From NCBI GenBank assembly GCA_026419775.2, contig JAOPGA020001616.1, positions 1 to 48,337 of the forward strand: DNA of 48,337 bases, read 5' to 3'. Positions 9,705-21,437 of the stretch are shown in pieces. Position 1 is the stretch's first letter; each line of letters starts with the position of its first letter. The notes beneath the pieces are model-generated. The model made no database searches. It worked only from the letters and a program-made list of their open reading frames with translations, and was not told the DNA's origin. The position numbers and the translations under genes were made by a program. Source of the DNA: Acrasis kona (taxonomy: Eukaryota; Heterolobosea; Eutetramitea; Acrasida; Acrasidae).

Positions 9705-10387
9705 ATGGTGAAGAGACTTTGGAGGATGTATAATCATGCACTCTCCACACGTCCATTATTGACAAACACTGTAACTGCAAGCACTCTGTTCTTGGCAGGA
9801 GATGTCTTGTGCCAAACAATCGAAAGAAGAACCAAACGAATAGAGGCAGAAGAAAAGGGAACAGAAGCAATATTAGAATGGGATTATATGAGAATGCTTA
9901 GAATGACAACTTTTGGTGCCGTATTCTTCGGTCCCAGTAGTCATCTATGGTACATGTGGCTCGATAAGTTCTTTGTTCGTGCGAGCAAAGAAGCTAGAGA
10001 CTTACCACTCAGAGACTTTAAATCAATGTCTGATTTCGTAAAGCACTCCAAACTAAAACTAACTTTAAAAAAAATCGCACTCGACGAAGGGTTCTACTCG
10101 CCCTTTTGCATCGCAGCATTATTTGTATTCGTAAGTACCCTAGAGGGACAAAATCTCGAGTACATCAAGGACAAATTCCGCTATCAATTCATAGAAGCAT
10201 ACAAGATGGATCTTGCCATATGGCCAGCAGCACAGTGAGTCCCGCCAATCCCAATCGATCGCTAATCATTTTTAGGTTCGTCAATTTCTTCTTTTTACCA
10301 GCAGCCTATCGAGTATTGTACATTTCGTTCATTTGTATCTTTTGGAATGCTTACTTATCGCAAGTACAAAATACAAGTGCACATTAA
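9705..10387 (+). CDS. Mpv17/PMP22 family membrane protein
   Basis: Two exons, 9705..10234 and 10276..10387, separated by a 41-nt GTGAGT...TAG intron, give 213 residues. The first frame alone stops early; splicing restores the family C-terminus. Diagnostic features are the N-terminal LWRMYNHALSTRPLLTNTVTA segment, GDVLCQ, FFGPSSHLWYMWLD and, across the splice, WPAAQ joined to FVNFFFLPAAYR and a final WNAYLSQ. The family (Mpv17, PXMP2, yeast Sym1) forms four-helix proteins of the inner mitochondrial or peroxisomal membrane, with roles in metabolite permeability or stress. Which organelle applies is not evident. The stop is 11 bp from that of RPB2, which is convergent. Confidence 0.92.
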
Positions 10388-10398
10388 AAAACATTTTA

Positions 10399-13300
10399 TT
10401 ATTCCGTAGAAGTGATTAATCTCGGCGCAATGCTCATGCTCATTAATTCCTGCAACATTAATTTGAATGCATACGGCAAGTAAACTTGTGAAATTTGAGT
10501 TTTGTTTCCGCACGCTTTACATTCGAATAAATTCTTTTTTAGATTAGCGATGGCCATCAATCCACACACATTACACACGTGAACCCTATACTCATCGCTC
10601 ATCAGGAACAATCTCTCCTTCAACCAACCAGCGCTTCCATGACTAATCATGCAATCTCTCTCCATCTCTCCGAATCTCAATCCTCCGTCTCTGGCCCTTC
10701 CCTCGACCGGTTGTCTCGTCAAGTTCTGAACGGGTCCTCTGGCTCTGCTGTGGATCTTGTCGTCCACCATGTGCTTGAGGCGTTGATAGTAAGTAGGTCC
10801 GAAAAAGATTCTAGCCTGCAATCTCCTGCCGGTGTGTCCGTTGTACATGCTTTCGTTTCCTCTGAGTTGATATCCGTGTTGGTGTAGCACGGTGCTAAAG
10901 TCGTTCACGTTGGCGTCGGTGAAGGGAGTGGCGTCTCCTTCGCTACCGGTGATGGTGCTTACTTTGCTGAGCAAACACTCGATCAAATGTCCCACGGTCA
11001 TGCGAGATGGGATGGCATGAGGATTGACGATAATGTCCGGCACGATTCCCTCTCTGCTGAACATCATGTCCTCTTGGCGATAAGTGATTCCGCAGGTTCC
11101 TTTTTGACCATGTCTCGATGCGAATTTATCTCCGATCTGAGGTATGCGCGCCACTCTGACTCTGATCTTTGTGAACTTGAAACCTTCGCTGTTGGTGGTG
11201 ACCATGACCTGATCCACGATTCCATTCTCTGAATGTCTGGTGCTGGTGCTTGCGTCCACTTTTGTGAATTTTCCATGGTTCGGGTTGACCGAATTTTGTA
11301 AAGCCTTTTCTTGTTCCGTTTGCGGCGGTAACGGAGTTGTTTTTCCGATAATCATGTCGCCACCACTCACTCTGGTTCCAGGAGCGACCAATCCATCGTC
11401 GTCCAACTTTTCGTAACTATTGGTCTTTAGTCCCGTGCAGGTCTCTCTGGAAGGTTTTTCGAATGTTTCGTTCAAGAAGGAACCCTTGTTCTTTTCTTCG
11501 TCGTGATAGGTTCGATAGAAAACGCTCCGGAAAAGTCCGCGGTCGATACTGGATTGATTGAGGATCAAACTATCTTCTTGGTTATAACCGCTGTAACAAG
11601 AGATGGCGACGATCGCATTCTGACCGGCTGGTAATTCTCTGAAATGTAAGTACTTCATGCTTCGCGTGGTCGCCAATGGTTTTTGTGGATAATATAACAA
11701 ATTAGCGAGGGTGTCCATGCGTACTTGATAATTAGAAATGTAAATTCCCATCGCTTGCTTTCCCATGGCCGATTGGTAAGTGTTACGTGGCGATTGATTG
11801 TGATCTGGAAATGGAATGATGCTTGCTAATGTTCCCAAGATCATCGCTGGATGAATTTCTGCATGAGTGTATTTGACGGGTACGTGTAAGTGATGTGCGG
11901 CTTCCCTTCTTTCGTCCTTCAATTCTCTAAAATCCATTTTGATCATGATCGTGTCTTCTTCTTCGGTGTCAATGTATTCTACGATTCCCGTCTCCACGAG
12001 ACCTGACCATGTGGTCTCCCTCGGATTGTCGATCAATGACTGCACGTGAGATTTTTTCAAACACAAGTGATTGGTGTCATCCACGATGAATAATGGTCTG
12101 CATATGCGTCCGGCGTCCGTGTAGATTCTCAATTCGCGATCTCTTACATCTCTGACGATGCTTACGTCGGCGTTAATGTAGGCGCTTCTTCTCAACACTC
12201 TTAATTGTTTGACGAGGTCATCTGGCGCTCTGTGAACTCCTACCCAACTTCCGTTCAAAAAAACTTTGGTTGACTCGGCGATCACCTTTGCATGAATGTC
12301 GTTGAACGATTCCGTTTGCAATTCGCTCAAAACGTCATTGACGGGGACGCTGTTGGTGCCGACCGTAATGTAAGCCATCATGGCAAGATTCTTGACCAAT
12401 CCACATGCTTGTCCTTCTGGTGTTTCTGCTGGACATACCATTCCCCATTGTGTGTTGTGCAATTGTCTTGGTTTGGCGAGCTTACCGCTTCTTTCGATTG
12501 GAGTGTTGAGACGACGCAAATGACTCAATGTTGATGTGAACGTTAATCTGTTCAATACTTGTGCGACACCTGCACGTGCTGGTCCCTTATCGCTGGTGGG
12601 CCAATTTCCTGTACTTAGTGCATTCTTTAGACCTCCGCTGATTGTTTTTTGATCCACAACTTTTTGTATTTCTACTTGGCGACCTGACTGAATTAATTTT
12701 CTTGCATACATTTCTACTTGTCTACTAAAACGTTTAAATAAGTTCAAAAATAAAGCTCTTAGCAGAGGACCAGCGAGATCCAACCTCTTGTTTCCGAAAT
12801 GGTCACGATCGTCTAATGGACGTCTTTCGAGGGCGCCTAACAGCAAACGATGGACCATGTATCCCAAAAAGTATGCTTTGCGATCGCTACATAATTCTCC
12901 TATTCCGACGTGTGGTAGTAGTTCCTTATTGAGAACGTCCTCTGCGAACATGATACGTTTGTCTCTGGTGCTTCCTACTGTGTTTCCTCTCTTTCCGATA
13001 AAATCCAAAGCGACTGCTTGTGACTGGACTACGAGTGCTTCCTCCATACTTGGCCTTAACATTTCTAAAAGTTGACGATCCTCAAAGTCATAAATGATGT
13101 GCTCTATAATGTCCTTGTCGGCTACGAATCCTAACGCTCTGAAAACAATCACGATGGGTATGTCTGATTTTACATAAGGCATGGTGGAATAGATCAAACC
13201 ACCCGAACTCTTTCCTCCGCTCAGGAATCCTCTGCTTTGCATGTTTACGAAAAGTGCTGATGGAGGCCTGCTGCCTGTTTCCATGGTCGAACGGATCTCA

Positions 13301-14073
13301 GCAACGTACTGGTACTTGTGAGGCTGTGCCTTTTTAAAGACATAAACGTGATTGCTGGCCATCTTTTCTTGGGCAAGGATGACCTTCTCCGATCCGTTTA
13401 TGATAAAGTAACCTCCTTGATCGTACTCACACTCTCCGAATTGTGCTGAAGATGAAACATCATTACCGGCTAGCATGCAATAAAAGGATCTCAACATGAT
13501 GGGAACCCTTCCTATAAAGACTTGCTTTTCTTTCTCTGGGTTTTGTTCTTCCCCGTTCGTGACTGTTGTTTTCACAACGTCTATATATAAAGGTGCACAG
13601 TAGGTGAGGTTGCGCAATCTAGCCTCGTTGGGAAACAGTTCTTGAATGGAACCGTCGCCCTCTCTTACCGTGGGTTTTGAAAGATAAATTTGTTCAAACT
13701 TGAATGTATATGATTCCTGCTCTTCGTCATTTGCCGTCGCCTCGGCACCTGGCTGGTGGTTAGGTGCAGTGCGGACTTCTATTTGGGGGGCATCGTCGAC
13801 GACCTCTTGCATGGCTACTTGAATGAAAACATTAAAAGAGTCGAGTTGTTGTGAGACGAGGGATTTTTTTTGAAAGTAGCTAGATATAACTTCCCATACG
13901 GCTTCTTGCGAATCGATTTCGTCCGACTCGTCATAAGCCGCCGAAGCGTCTGTTATTTCTTCGTCGTCCTCATTTTGTTCTTGGTCGTCTTCGTATTCTT
14001 GTTGATCATATTGTGGTTGCTCGTCGTCCGACTGCTCGTTCATATCCACCTCATCATTATCGTAATCGTCCAT
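10399..14073 (-). CDS. RPB2: DNA-directed RNA polymerase II second-largest subunit
   Basis: 1224 residues, intronless, length as expected for eukaryotic Rpb2. The subunit forms the wall, lobe, protrusion and hybrid-binding parts of Pol II in the nucleus and contributes to the active centre. Clear motifs: [17 protein letters not shown] (protrusion), [38 protein letters not shown] (active-site region), [18 protein letters not shown], and a C-terminal zinc ribbon CNVCGL...CKACGNK. The Pol II type, rather than I or III, is indicated by overall similarity in these blocks. The first 60 residues are extremely acidic (Asp/Glu/Gln), longer than in many homologues. The start is the ATG at 14073. Confidence 0.97.
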   Translation of the reverse strand: MDDYDNDEVDMNEQSDDEQPQYDQQEYEDDQEQNEDDEEITDASAAYDESDEIDSQEAVWEVISSYFQKKSLVSQQLDSFNVFIQVAMQEVVDDAPQIEVRTAPNHQPGAEATANDEEQESYTFKFEQIYLSKPTVREGDGSIQELFPNEARLRNLTYCAPLYIDVVKTTVTNGEEQNPEKEKQVFIGRVPIMLRSFYCMLAGNDVSSSAQFGECEYDQGGYFIINGSEKVILAQEKMASNHVYVFKKAQPHKYQYVAEIRSTMETGSRPPSALFVNMQSRGFLSGGKSSGGLIYSTMPYVKSDIPIVIVFRALGFVADKDIIEHIIYDFEDRQLLEMLRPSMEEALVVQSQAVALDFIGKRGNTVGSTRDKRIMFAEDVLNKELLPHVGIGELCSDRKAYFLGYMVHRLLLGALERRPLDDRDHFGNKRLDLAGPLLRALFLNLFKRFSRQVEMYARKLIQSGRQVEIQKVVDQKTISGGLKNALSTGNWPTSDKGPARAGVAQVLNRLTFTSTLSHLRRLNTPIERSGKLAKPRQLHNTQWGMVCPAETPEGQACGLVKNLAMMAYITVGTNSVPVNDVLSELQTESFNDIHAKVIAESTKVFLNGSWVGVHRAPDDLVKQLRVLRRSAYINADVSIVRDVRDRELRIYTDAGRICRPLFIVDDTNHLCLKKSHVQSLIDNPRETTWSGLVETGIVEYIDTEEEDTIMIKMDFRELKDERREAAHHLHVPVKYTHAEIHPAMILGTLASIIPFPDHNQSPRNTYQSAMGKQAMGIYISNYQVRMDTLANLLYYPQKPLATTRSMKYLHFRELPAGQNAIVAISCYSGYNQEDSLILNQSSIDRGLFRSVFYRTYHDEEKNKGSFLNETFEKPSRETCTGLKTNSYEKLDDDGLVAPGTRVSGGDMIIGKTTPLPPQTEQEKALQNSVNPNHGKFTKVDASTSTRHSENGIVDQVMVTTNSEGFKFTKIRVRVARIPQIGDKFASRHGQKGTCGITYRQEDMMFSREGIVPDIIVNPHAIPSRMTVGHLIECLLSKVSTITGSEGDATPFTDANVNDFSTVLHQHGYQLRGNESMYNGHTGRRLQARIFFGPTYYQRLKHMVDDKIHSRARGPVQNLTRQPVEGRARDGGLRFGEMERDCMISHGSAGWLKERLFLMSDEYRVHVCNVCGLMAIANLKKNLFECKACGNKTQISQVYLPYAFKLMLQELMSMSIAPRLITSTE

Positions 14074-14219
14074 ACTGCGTTGTTATCGACGTTTGACACA
14101 ACTTTGTTTTGTTTGGTCAACTTCAACATTGCTTCAACACACGTGCGGAGACGATGGTTGTAATTGAGGCGGTAAAAACAAGGGTGGAGAGTAACAGAAA
14201 CTCGTATGTAAAGTAATAT

Positions 14220-14727
14220 TTATTTCTTGCTCTTTTGACTATTTTCGGGTTGCTTAATTAAGGGTTGAAGGACCTTGTAGGCAACATCTCTAATTGCCCT
14301 AAATCTATTTGCTCCCAGGTTAATACCACCATACCATCTTGTAACGACTACACATATATTTGTCAGGTTAAACCGTTGCAACATTTGCAGAAGCTGATCC
14401 GAAGCTCCGTTTTCACCATCATCATCCTTCTGTTCGATTAATTCGTCTCCTATTTGTATACGGTATGCGCTAATATTATGTGTGGCAGTGGCAATTTTTT
14501 TGTCATTCTTCAACTCACTTATCATCTGTCCATACTCTTCCCTCGAATTTATCTTAGCACAATGTGCTATGAACTTGCTTTTTAATACTGTCTTCGGTTC
14601 TCCACTTGTTATGTGTATATTTTTGTGAATAAAAGTAGTGCATGCAACAATGCGTTTGGTGAAAAAAGGTCTTATCATAATCTTGTAAAGCCAAATATTG
14701 TCATGTTGTTCATTTTTCACTTACCAT
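14220..14727 (-). CDS. IMPACT/YIH1 (UPF0029) domain protein
   Basis: The body exon is 14220..14681; a 43-nt GTAAGT...AAG intron (14724 down to 14682) separates it from an ATG at 14727..14725, so the start codon would be a three-base exon. If the internal ATG at 14678 is used instead, the intron is in the 5' leader; the proteins differ by two residues. About 155 residues remain, consisting almost only of the domain known from YIH1/IMPACT and bacterial YigZ: SKFIAHCAKI, DDGENGASDQLLQML, VVVTRWYGGINLGANRF. IMPACT proteins bind GCN1 and restrain GCN2 signalling, but they carry an additional RWD domain, which is absent here. The molecular role of this stand-alone form is therefore uncertain. Confidence 0.88.
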
Positions 14728-14879
14728 CAATAATACGATCCTTTCCTTATGGCCTTTGGTTGTATGTATGTGAACGAGAATATATTCGCCTGTGTGAAGT
14801 CAACCAACTATTGACTGTCAGTTTTGGTATTAACACGTTGTAACCCACTTCTATATTCGTATCAGTTTGTTGTAATCGT

Positions 14880-17800
14880 ATGACAACAGTTCATGTCGGT
14901 AAACTTCTTGCGTCTGCAATTGTTACTGCACTTCCACTTTTGTGCGACGCGGCTAACTCACCACCAAGTAGTTCGGGCAACAAAACAGATCATCATGATT
15001 CGCCTTTGGACACAGCAATTGGCCCTATTGTCGACTGGCACACTACAACAAAATCTTTGATATTTATAATAGTATTGTCCCTCATAATAGGAACGATGAT
15101 AATCAAGATACTATTCCATCTAGTGGACAGAAAATTCATTCTTCATAGATACTTTCCTGTGAGCGCAGTTTTGATAATAGTTGGCGTTGTTATTGGAATA
15201 ATAATCAGATATTCAGGTAAAATAGACATTGTAGCCTACTATGTGCTCGACGGACATTTATACTTTGTAAGTATTCTAATGTTACTTTTAATTTACATTT
15301 ATTAGTTATTTCTTTTACCACCCATTATTATGGAAGTACGTTTGATCCTTTAGCAACAACTTTCTAATACTTATAAAAGGCAGGATATTCGTTGCACACA
15401 AGAACCTTCTTCTACAATATTGATTTGACAACAATATACGCTGTTTTGGGTACAATATTAAATGCTGCTCTAATTGGTAAGAATTTTCAAAACAATCAAA
15501 ATGACATAATGCTAGGTGTGACGCTTTGGTTAATATCCTTATCGCATATCTTTACATCTGAATTGACTCCAAGTGATATTTTAATCTTCTCCTCGTTGAT
15601 TTCTGCGGGTTAGTACATCAACTTTTTACATTTTAATTAAAAACAATTCAGTTGATCCAGTGGCTGTTTTAGCAATATTTGAAGACTTGAGCGTAAATAA
15701 GACGTTATACAATTTGGTTTTCGGAGAGTCACTTCTTAAAGACAGTATATGCATTGTTCTATTCCCAGTATTTGATTCTATCCGAAGTGGTGGATCAGTA
15801 AGTTACATACATTTTGACATTTTCTAACAATTAGTAGAACTGGCAGGACCATCATGAAATTGCTGGATTAGCCTTTGCTAAATTCTTTTGGGTTTTGTTC
15901 GGAGCCATTCTGATTGGACTTGTGTTTGGATACATTGGAACTTTTCTCACAAGGATAGGAACACGGTCACCAGTCATTGAACCACTCATAATAAGTAAGA
16001 GTCTTTTACAAAACTTTATTAATCAATTTGTAGTTACATTTTCATTGCTTTCGTATGTAATCGCAGAGTCCTTGTATACTTCTGGTGTCATGTGTATTTT
16101 GGTCACATCAATGTTTTTTGGTAGGTATGCCTCCATGAACATCTCAAAGAATTCCGAAGCAACAGTGAAACAAATTTTATCGGCGTCATCTTTTGTTTTT
16201 GAAAGTGTTATATTTTTAATGATTGGCATTGCTCTTGTAATTCATGACCATCGGTGGGATTATTCCTTCATTTTGTTATCACTTGTGTTTATCTTCATCT
16301 TTCGTTTTCTTGTCATCTTTGTCCTCACTGCACTTTATAATTATGTTGTTCTATTCCGTAATAAAAAGTCAAGAATACCTCTAAAAGATCAAATCATAAT
16401 ATCCTATTCTGGTCTACGAGGTGTGATTGCATTTGTGTTGTGCTTGTTGACATCTGTCGACACATCATCCCCTGTCAGGTACGTATCTGTTTTTCTTTTG
16501 TAAAGTAGATTACAATCCTAAGCGTCACACAAAGAAACAGCATCATCACTGCAACCCTCATCGTCATCATTGTTACTGTATTTATACAAGGAACAACTGT
16601 GCGATGGTTGGTCAAATTGCTAAAAATTGAATTACACAACGAAAACCCAGAGGAAGAATTAAAAGACCTCATCGACAAGAAATTAGACATTAAGCCAGAA
16701 GAATTCGGCATCAACCTCAAAATCGAACATTTAGATCTATTACTTTCCCGCCTAAAAGACATTACTCCACATCCATGTAAAAACTATGAAGATCAAGAAT
16801 TAAAATTCGGCTCCCATCAATTCATGAGAAAATCATTATCCATCATAATCATGCATGTTAAAAATCTCCATCAACGCCTCTACGTAAGTAACAAAAAAAA
16901 ACCCATCACCAACTCATCCATTTCGAACAGGAACTAAATAGTAGGTTAGACATTGGAGAAGAAACTGATTTGACCACCAGTGAGATGAGAAGAATACGTG
17001 CCGAAAAAATCAGAAGAAACGTCTACAAGTCCTTACAATCCACTTGGGGATCCAATCATCTCTCCAAGTAATCATTCATCATCATCATCATCATCATTAA
17101 CATTTATAGACAATCAACAAAAACAAGAACCATCATGCAACTCATCTACCAACTCTATTTGGAACAATCAAACAAGAATTTCAAAAATCAATCCAACATT
17201 GAAATCATCAGCAACAATATAGAATCACACAAAAATGACATTCTAATCCAATCCATGATCAAGTACCAAATGTTAACCAGAACCGAAGAAACCACATTTT
17301 TTAAATCGTTCAATCCATCTAAAAAATCTCTTGATTTATCGATCGATCAAAACAATGATTTAAAATCAAACGTAAAAGTAGAAACGCTCAAAAGCGTAGA
17401 ATTAAGAATGGAAGAAAATTCACCGAGCGTATTATCCGACACGACGAGTGTATCGAGTACATCTTCACTCACAAGATTATCGACAACAATCGATCGCTCT
17501 AATCATCCCATTCCATTCATTTCCACTTCCGAACAACAACAACAACAACCTACGTTTCGTAAAAGTTTTGAAATTGTCAAGAGGAGTTTCGAAAGATTAC
17601 CATTTATCAAATATGAATTATCGAAATGGTGTTTTAGCGAATATTTTCTATATTACATTCTTAGGTTACTTCATCAAGATTATTACGATTTATACATTCG
17701 ATCCTTACAAAAAGCAATTGATTTCGAATTGTTATATAATAGTCACATGACATCATCATGGAATGATTGTATACAATTGATTCAAAATTTAAAATTGGAA

Positions 17801-18733
17801 TTAATTCATTACAAGAATCGTAAATTTGATGAAATTGAACATTTACAAAATAACGCATTCGCTCAAAAAGTGTTATTCATGTGCACTGGTTACATATCGG
17901 AAGCTTCTCATTTGGTAGCTGGCGTTAATTATTATGATCAGAGCGTGGCCAAGAGACGATTAGGTGCTCGCATTGCTTTATTGTTTGAAAAATTTATTTT
18001 TTATTTGGATCGAATCAATCAATTTCTGGTAGTTAGAAATTTCCATCAGGAAGAATTAATTTTGATTCAAGCATTGAGCATGTATCAGAGATATACACTA
18101 TTGGATAAACGTAAAAATTATCATGATGATGATGATGGTGATGATGATCAGATTGGAGATGGAAATTATAATTTGAGAAGAAATTTAATCATAAAGAAAC
18201 AACAACAAGATGCATTGGAGTTGGTCAAAAAGTATCAGGGTCATCCGTTGGTGAATATGAATCGGATATTGAGGGGAGATCGAAATAACGATCGAAGATT
18301 CTTGATTGATGCATTGTATGATTTTGATGGGATGAATCAGAATCAGAATATTCATCATGATGAATCGAATGGATTCGATCGTAATGGTGGAATGGATTAT
18401 TCGATTCCTAAATTTAATCATCACCATCAAATGATTGGTGATGGAGATGCGAATCAAATTTCGAATTTGAATTTGAGGAGGAGAACGAGAAGATTGGGTG
18501 GGCACCATGAACGCACGAATGCCATTTATGGTTTGGAAAGAATGGAGAATTTTGATTATAACAAGAGTGTTGATTTTGAATCAATTGTTGATTTGATTGA
18601 TGGTGATGATGAATTTGATTCCATCACTTTTGCAGAATCAAAAAGGGAATTGAATTTTACTTGTTTGTTGTCGTCGAATGATGATGACATTGATCAAGAG
18701 ATTGTTCCTGATGAGGTAATTGTGGATATGTAA
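14880..18733 (+). CDS. Na+/H+ exchanger (SLC9/NHE, CPA1 type) with long cytosolic tail
   Basis: Eight exons: 14880..15266, 15306..15335, 15380..15608, 15652..15797, 15838..16478, 16523..16883, 16931..17067, 17110..18733. All phases agree, giving 1184 residues. Introns are 39-47 nt, and exon 2 is only 30 nt. Splicing reconstitutes NHE motifs: [57 protein letters not shown] and [14 protein letters not shown] signal peptide (residues 1-24) precedes about 12 membrane helices. The NHE1-like Asn-Asp pair reads Lys-Asp, retaining the ion-binding Asp. After about residue 480 comes a tail of some 700 residues, Ser/Asn-rich with a helical central part and acidic runs. It probably exchanges protons for sodium at the plasma membrane or an endosome. 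For exon 5 an alternative acceptor at 15846 is possible. Confidence 0.9.
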
Positions 18734-18836
18734 AATAATGTAATAAAATTTTTAATTTTTTTTTCAAAAATGCATTTTCACACATATTGATGATGATTGT
18801 AGAATATTGATGTTTTAATATATTAAATTATGTACA

Positions 18837-19733
18837 TTATAAAATTTGTTCATTCCTAGAGATTGCAGATAATTGAGGAGGAGGAACGTTTGTAAATAAA
18901 CTATTGTAATATTCTAAAAGCTTCAAATCAGAAGTTGGTGTGGACGGTTGCGTCATGAAATCTTCAAACATTTGTTGATGTACGCTTGATATCGATAATG
19001 GAGAAAGTAATGGTGAAAATTGTCTGTCGACTGATGAGCAGATGCTATTTAGTTTGTTCAAAAGTTGATCTTGAGGTGGTTCGATGGTGATGGATGGAGC
19101 AGGCGGATCAATCTTACATCTTTTCATTTCGTAGACGCAAGGCTCTTGTTCAAAGCTTCTTTGACGTTTGTGGCGTTCTTGTTTAAAAGTGTACTGAGGA
19201 TGGGCATCCATATTTGTTGGATGACTTTGAGGTTCATCTCTGAGAAGTCCTTCTCTAAGGAGGCTTTCACAACTTTCTTGTCTTAGTACGTATTGAGCTG
19301 GCTGTAGGGATCCACTGTTGGTTCTGACATGTGAAGGGTGGTTGTTGGACGGCTGTACATTAAGTATTATGATTGGGTGGGATCTGTTCGTGGAGTGTTG
19401 GTTATTTCTTGGAACGTCCCCAAATTGTATTGATGATATGTTGAAGCCTTTGAGGGGGAATTGGGATTTGTTAAGGAAGGGATCTTCTTCGGAAGTTTGT
19501 GGAGGAGGTCCTAATGATGCGTCAATCATTGCAGAAAGCTGTTGGAGGGTACATTGTGTTGATTCCTGTGCGGCTAACTTTTCTTTTGGATCAACGTGTT
19601 TGTGTGTCTTATTCATGTGTTCAAGTAACTGTGTCATGACTTCGGTAAAGTCGGTTGGGGCATCATCGTTCATAACGTCGCTATCGATCTTTGATAAGCC
19701 ATTCTTGTTTCCCAATCCACTGTGCATTACCAT
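18837..19733 (-). CDS. Disordered, nuclear-looking protein, unknown
   Basis: 298 residues from an ATG at 19733. The chain is rich in Pro, Ser, Gln, Asn and His with no hydrophobic core, hence mostly disordered. A basic cluster (KQERHKRQRS, then EMKRCK) near residues 184-213 resembles a bipartite nuclear localisation signal. Short Ser/Pro sites (LLSPLS, QPSTPTSD) look like phosphorylation sites. An N-terminal helix (about residues 29-72) may be a short interaction segment. This could be a transcription regulator, but no DNA-binding domain is visible. It converges on the exchanger gene with 103 bp between stops. Confidence 0.55.
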   Translation of the reverse strand: MVMHSGLGNKNGLSKIDSDVMNDDAPTDFTEVMTQLLEHMNKTHKHVDPKEKLAAQESTQCTLQQLSAMIDASLGPPPQTSEEDPFLNKSQFPLKGFNISSIQFGDVPRNNQHSTNRSHPIIILNVQPSNNHPSHVRTNSGSLQPAQYVLRQESCESLLREGLLRDEPQSHPTNMDAHPQYTFKQERHKRQRSFEQEPCVYEMKRCKIDPPAPSITIEPPQDQLLNKLNSICSSVDRQFSPLLSPLSISSVHQQMFEDFMTQPSTPTSDLKLLEYYNSLFTNVPPPQLSAISRNEQIL

Positions 19734-20338
19734 CCTTGCGATCTTTCGTTGATAATTAAAAGGATATTGCTGTGATATATTTAGAATAAAGTCTAAAATT
19801 AAATTATCTTAACCAGGGATTGAATCTAAATATGTAAGATCCATCGGTTGAATTGGTTAAGAGAATCTTTTACTGGCGAAGGCCAATATAGATCTTAAGC
19901 CGGCTTGGTTGTAGTTTAATAACGAGATTTCAAGAGGTTAACAGGCGCGAAGAGGTTAATTGACTCACATCTGCAATCTGGAATGATAGCACATTGTTCC
20001 TCACAGGACGTTGTAGACTGGTATTGTTTGCAACAACACATTAAGATGTACCAGGTTTGGATTTCAGAAATTTACTAATCTCTTCAGTCATAACAATTTT
20101 ATACTAACGTTAGGATAGTTTGTGCATTATTCAACCAATGGTAATCTTGGATGGGAAAACATAGTATTTGCAAATTTCAGTATGGCTTAATCGCTACTTC
20201 GGGTTCAAAATCTTGTTTCAGCCGGTATCGAATAATTTATATCGTAACAGTCCGCCGATATGATGAAGAATCTACAATGGCATGTCACCAAGGACGCAAT
20301 TAATCATTGAAGTAAATTAATATAATGTATGATTTTAT
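19734..20338. other. Intergenic, no feature seen
   Basis: About 600 bp without a credible frame. I looked for tRNA-like folding because one part contains a GGTTGAATTGG string, but found no matching acceptor stem or T arm. Confidence 0.4.
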
Positions 20339-21154
20339 TTAAAGTATGGCTGCTGCAACTGCTGCAACACCTACTGCTCCAGCAACAACTGATGTAGCAC
20401 TATTGGCTTGCTCTTCTTTTGCTAAATTCTCTCCAGACTCATTCTGAGCTGGTGCCTTGGTTGTGGCCGGTGCTTGCGTTGTGGTTATCTCTGGTTCGGA
20501 TGATGAATCAGAAACTTGAATCTTCAAAAAGGTACTGTATGGGTTTCTTTGTCTTGATGCAAACTTAAATGCAGATGGTGCGGCTGCTCCTTGATCAAAA
20601 CCTCCCTCAATTGGTATATGAATTTTGGCACCGTTGATAAGAAGATGTAACTTGTCTTGGTTGTTCGACAACAATCCCTTCACGACTTGTGTAACGTCCA
20701 ATGCTTGTACAGACTCTAATGTTGAGCATTTAACTCTGACAAAACCAATTCTTTCGTTCTTTGTTAGGTATTGAAAGGAAGTGTCGACGAGGTCTACTGG
20801 GTAGTCATTGACCTGATTGATTGGGAAATGATACTCTGCGTCAGGGATAGTTTGTGCATAGTTTGTGGAGTATAATAGCTTCGACACATCGAACTCCGCC
20901 TTGATGATTTGTTTTCCTTGAAGTTGAGATAGATCATAAGAAGAGAGTAAAAAGGCAGACTCAACGTGCACTTGATATACTACTGTGTAGTTGTCTGGCT
21001 GCTGATGGAAACCATAGTTTGGAGGTTTCGTTTCCATTTGGTACTTTGATGAAATCCAGTAATAGCCGACGTCCTTGTGAATTGGAATTGTGATTTCATC
21101 TGCGAAAGCATGATAAAATAATGCGATGATGAGTATGATTGGCAATCTGTTCAT
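20339..21154 (-). CDS. GPI-anchored surface protein, unknown beta domain
   Basis: 271 residues with a signal peptide (residues 1-18, IILIIALFYHAFA), an ectodomain of about 200 residues, a Thr/Pro/Ala-rich stalk (TTTQAPATTKAPA, near 225-240) and a C-terminal hydrophobic stretch (AVGVAAVAAAIL) that ends the protein without a basic tail, as in GPI-attachment signals. The ectodomain has the rhythm of a beta sandwich in which strands such as IIKAEFDVSKLL and LDVTQVVKGLL recall DNRLRE/carbohydrate-binding-like domains of surface proteins; that likeness is tentative. The start is an ATG. It is probably displayed on the cell surface or in phagosomes. Confidence 0.65.
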   Translation of the reverse strand: MNRLPIILIIALFYHAFADEITIPIHKDVGYYWISSKYQMETKPPNYGFHQQPDNYTVVYQVHVESAFLLSSYDLSQLQGKQIIKAEFDVSKLLYSTNYAQTIPDAEYHFPINQVNDYPVDLVDTSFQYLTKNERIGFVRVKCSTLESVQALDVTQVVKGLLSNNQDKLHLLINGAKIHIPIEGGFDQGAAAPSAFKFASRQRNPYSTFLKIQVSDSSSEPEITTTQAPATTKAPAQNESGENLAKEEQANSATSVVAGAVGVAAVAAAIL

Positions 21155-21437
21155 GTTCGTTTTGTTGGTTATGTATGGATATCCAACTGATCTGATTTTA
21201 TACTTTTTCTTTTGTACATTGATGGTAAGTATGCGAACATCAATGTCAAAAAGACAATTACTTGTTAATATTAATAGACCCGATTATGTCAGAGACAACC
21301 TGATTTTGTAAACTTTGCCGAAGAACTGCAACAATTTCCCATCAAGTTTCACCCTTCGCTTTCCTAACTTTAATAATTTCATGGATTGGTGAGTTCATTT
21401 CGCTAAATATTCGGAATATTCCTCCAGTTCAGACACA

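Noticed and set aside
9468-9737. 89-residue minus-strand frame over the 9.2-kb gene
   Set aside because: Antisense shadow; it overlaps the start of the Mpv17 gene and shows no domain.
12292-13075. Plus-strand frames inside the RPB2 gene
   Set aside because: Shadows of a fully conserved gene on the opposite strand.
19850-19930. tRNA-like string with GGTTGAATTGG
   Set aside because: No acceptor stem, anticodon arm or T arm could be matched around it.
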